Assembly (NCBI GenBank): GCA_900553905.1
Contig: USFL01000095.1
Coordinates: forward strand, 1-6,257
DNA from: an uncultured Eubacteriales bacterium
GTDB taxonomy: Bacteria > Bacillota > Clostridia > Christensenellales > Aristaeellaceae
Length of the DNA stretch: 6,257 nucleotides
Direction of reading: 5' to 3'
The translations under genes were made by a program, and so were the position numbers. The notes beneath the pieces were generated by a model. It was not told where the DNA came from, did not search any database, and saw only the letters and a program-made list of their open reading frames with translations. Of the stretch, positions 5,469 through 6,257 are shown one piece after another. Positions within the stretch are counted from its first letter, which is position 1, and every line of letters starts with the position of its first letter.

Positions 5469-5524
5469 GCGTCTGTGGATCTGCCCCCTTTGATAATCCC
5501 GTTTTGGAAAGGAACGTTGCAAAC

Positions 5525-6257
5525 ATGACCAACATCAGGAAAACCATTGCCCTGCTTCTGTGCCTGTGCATGCTGTGGGGAACTGCCGCCCTGGCCGAGG
5601 ATGCCGCTACAGCGACCGACACTGCCACCACGGCCGTCACCGAGCTTAACGACACCGACGTGCTGGCCACCGTCAATGGTGAGGAAGTGAGCTGGGACGA
5701 GGTCAAAAGCCTGTACTCCAGTCTGGTCTCCCAGTACGGCAGCGCCTACGACCTGACCCAGCAGGCCAATGTGGACCTGTTCCGCGCCGTGGCGCTGGAA
5801 AACCGGCTTACAGAGGTGCTGATGGAGCAGAAGGCCAAAGAATTTGGCGTCGATCAGCTGACGGATGAGGAAATTGCCGATCTTGAATCCCAGGCCGACA
5901 CCAACTGGGAAGACGCTATTGCGAATTATGAGGCCTATTTCTATCCTGACCTGACCGAGGAAAGCAGCGAGGAAGAAAAGGCCGCCGCGCGCGAAGAGGC
6001 CATCAACTATTACAAGGATCAGGGCTACACCCTTGAAAGCCTGCGTGAGGAATATAAGCGCTACGGCGTGCTCAACAAGATCGCCGACATCATGGTGCAG
6101 GACGCCACGGTGACCGATCAGGAAGTGGAGGATCTGTACCAGTCGCTGGTCGCGGCTGACAAGGAGCTCTACGAAAACGACATCGCCGCCTATGAAGCCT
6201 ACAACAGCTATGTGGATCAGATGGCGATGTATGCCGCCCTCTACGGCACCAGCAGCA
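5525..6257 (+). CDS. Secreted SurA/PrsA-like protein, probable peptidyl-prolyl isomerase/foldase (C-terminus beyond window)
   Basis: 244 codons to the window edge, frame still open. Residues 1-24 are a typical signal peptide: TNIRK, hydrophobic core to about 19, AALA cleavage site before E25. The cysteines at 13 and 15 lie inside the core and do not form a lipobox, so it is probably secreted, not lipidated. A Thr/Ala-rich acidic linker (25-45) leads to VLATVNGEEVSWDEV at 46-60, the VNGeei start of SurA N-terminal/PrsA-type domains. Long acidic, Tyr- and Glu-rich helices follow (about 80-235), including VTDQEVEDLYQ at 196-206, the element that usually precedes the PPIase domain. The parvulin rotamase domain itself is not in the window, so isomerase activity is inferred; a chaperone-only SurA_N protein is the alternative. 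SD AAAGGA at 5508-5513. Confidence 0.85.
   Translation, partial: MTNIRKTIALLLCLCMLWGTAALAEDAATATDTATTAVTELNDTDVLATVNGEEVSWDEVKSLYSSLVSQYGSAYDLTQQANVDLFRAVALENRLTEVLMEQKAKEFGVDQLTDEEIADLESQADTNWEDAIANYEAYFYPDLTEESSEEEKAAAREEAINYYKDQGYTLESLREEYKRYGVLNKIADIMVQDATVTDQEVEDLYQSLVAADKELYENDIAAYEAYNSYVDQMAMYAALYGTSS

Larger units (their letters stand above)
5316..5524. other. Divergent intergenic region between transpeptidase and foldase-like genes
   Basis: 209 bp without a gene. It carries the SD of the minus-strand transpeptidase, the plus-strand promoter at 5397-5425, the leader hairpin at 5440-5468 and the plus-strand SD (AAAGGA at 5508-5513, 11 bases before the ATG). No convincing minus-strand promoter was found. 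Confidence 0.7.

Noticed and set aside
1..6257. Mobile element, phage, CRISPR or defence island
   Set aside because: No transposase, integrase, direct-repeat array, attachment repeat or defence-type domain was seen on either strand. Composition and codon use look uniform throughout.

Overview
This window looks like ordinary chromosome from a GC-rich, low-complexity-free Firmicute, most likely an uncultured or gut-type member of class Clostridia. The evidence is strong purine-rich Shine-Dalgarno sequences (e.g. AAGGAGG, GGGGAGGAGG), extended -10 sigma-A-like promoters, a single-chain ThrE-type exporter, a YkuD-type L,D-transpeptidase and a secreted SurA/PrsA-like protein. The taxon is inferred from family content and style, not from a marker gene. 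No mobile element, CRISPR array, rRNA or tRNA is visible.

Layout. On the minus strand, 1-562 is the N-terminal 187 codons of a HAD phosphatase (phosphoglycolate phosphatase-like), cut by the window edge. It diverges from a plus-strand two-gene operon: an unrecognised single-pass membrane protein (723-1283) and the tRNA m6t6A37 methyltransferase TrmO (1280-1981), overlapping by ATGA. Divergent promoters lie between 597 and 686. TrmO converges, across a short hairpin, on a minus-strand pair: a fused ThrE-family Thr/Ser exporter (4560-3322) followed 20 bp later by a polytopic O-antigen-ligase-like protein (3301-2015). The pair has its own promoter just after the upstream gene and a leader of about 260 nt that encodes nothing recognisable. 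That leader contains several mutually exclusive hairpins, a small stem with a seven-T run, and then the SD of thrE. Upstream on the same strand is a compact L,D-transpeptidase without a visible signal peptide (5315-4860). A divergent secreted SurA/PrsA-like protein (5525 to the window end) completes the window.

The gene products do not form one pathway. Themes are the cell envelope (L,D-transpeptidase, glycan ligase/polymerase-like protein, secreted foldase-like protein, amino-acid exporter) plus housekeeping (HAD phosphatase, TrmO). No obviously new multi-gene defence or metabolic system is visible. The most interesting item is the unassigned structured leader upstream of the exporter. Next are the unknown Trp-rich membrane protein that is translationally coupled to TrmO, and the shared TTGC-17-TGN architecture of all four promoters that can be read in the window.
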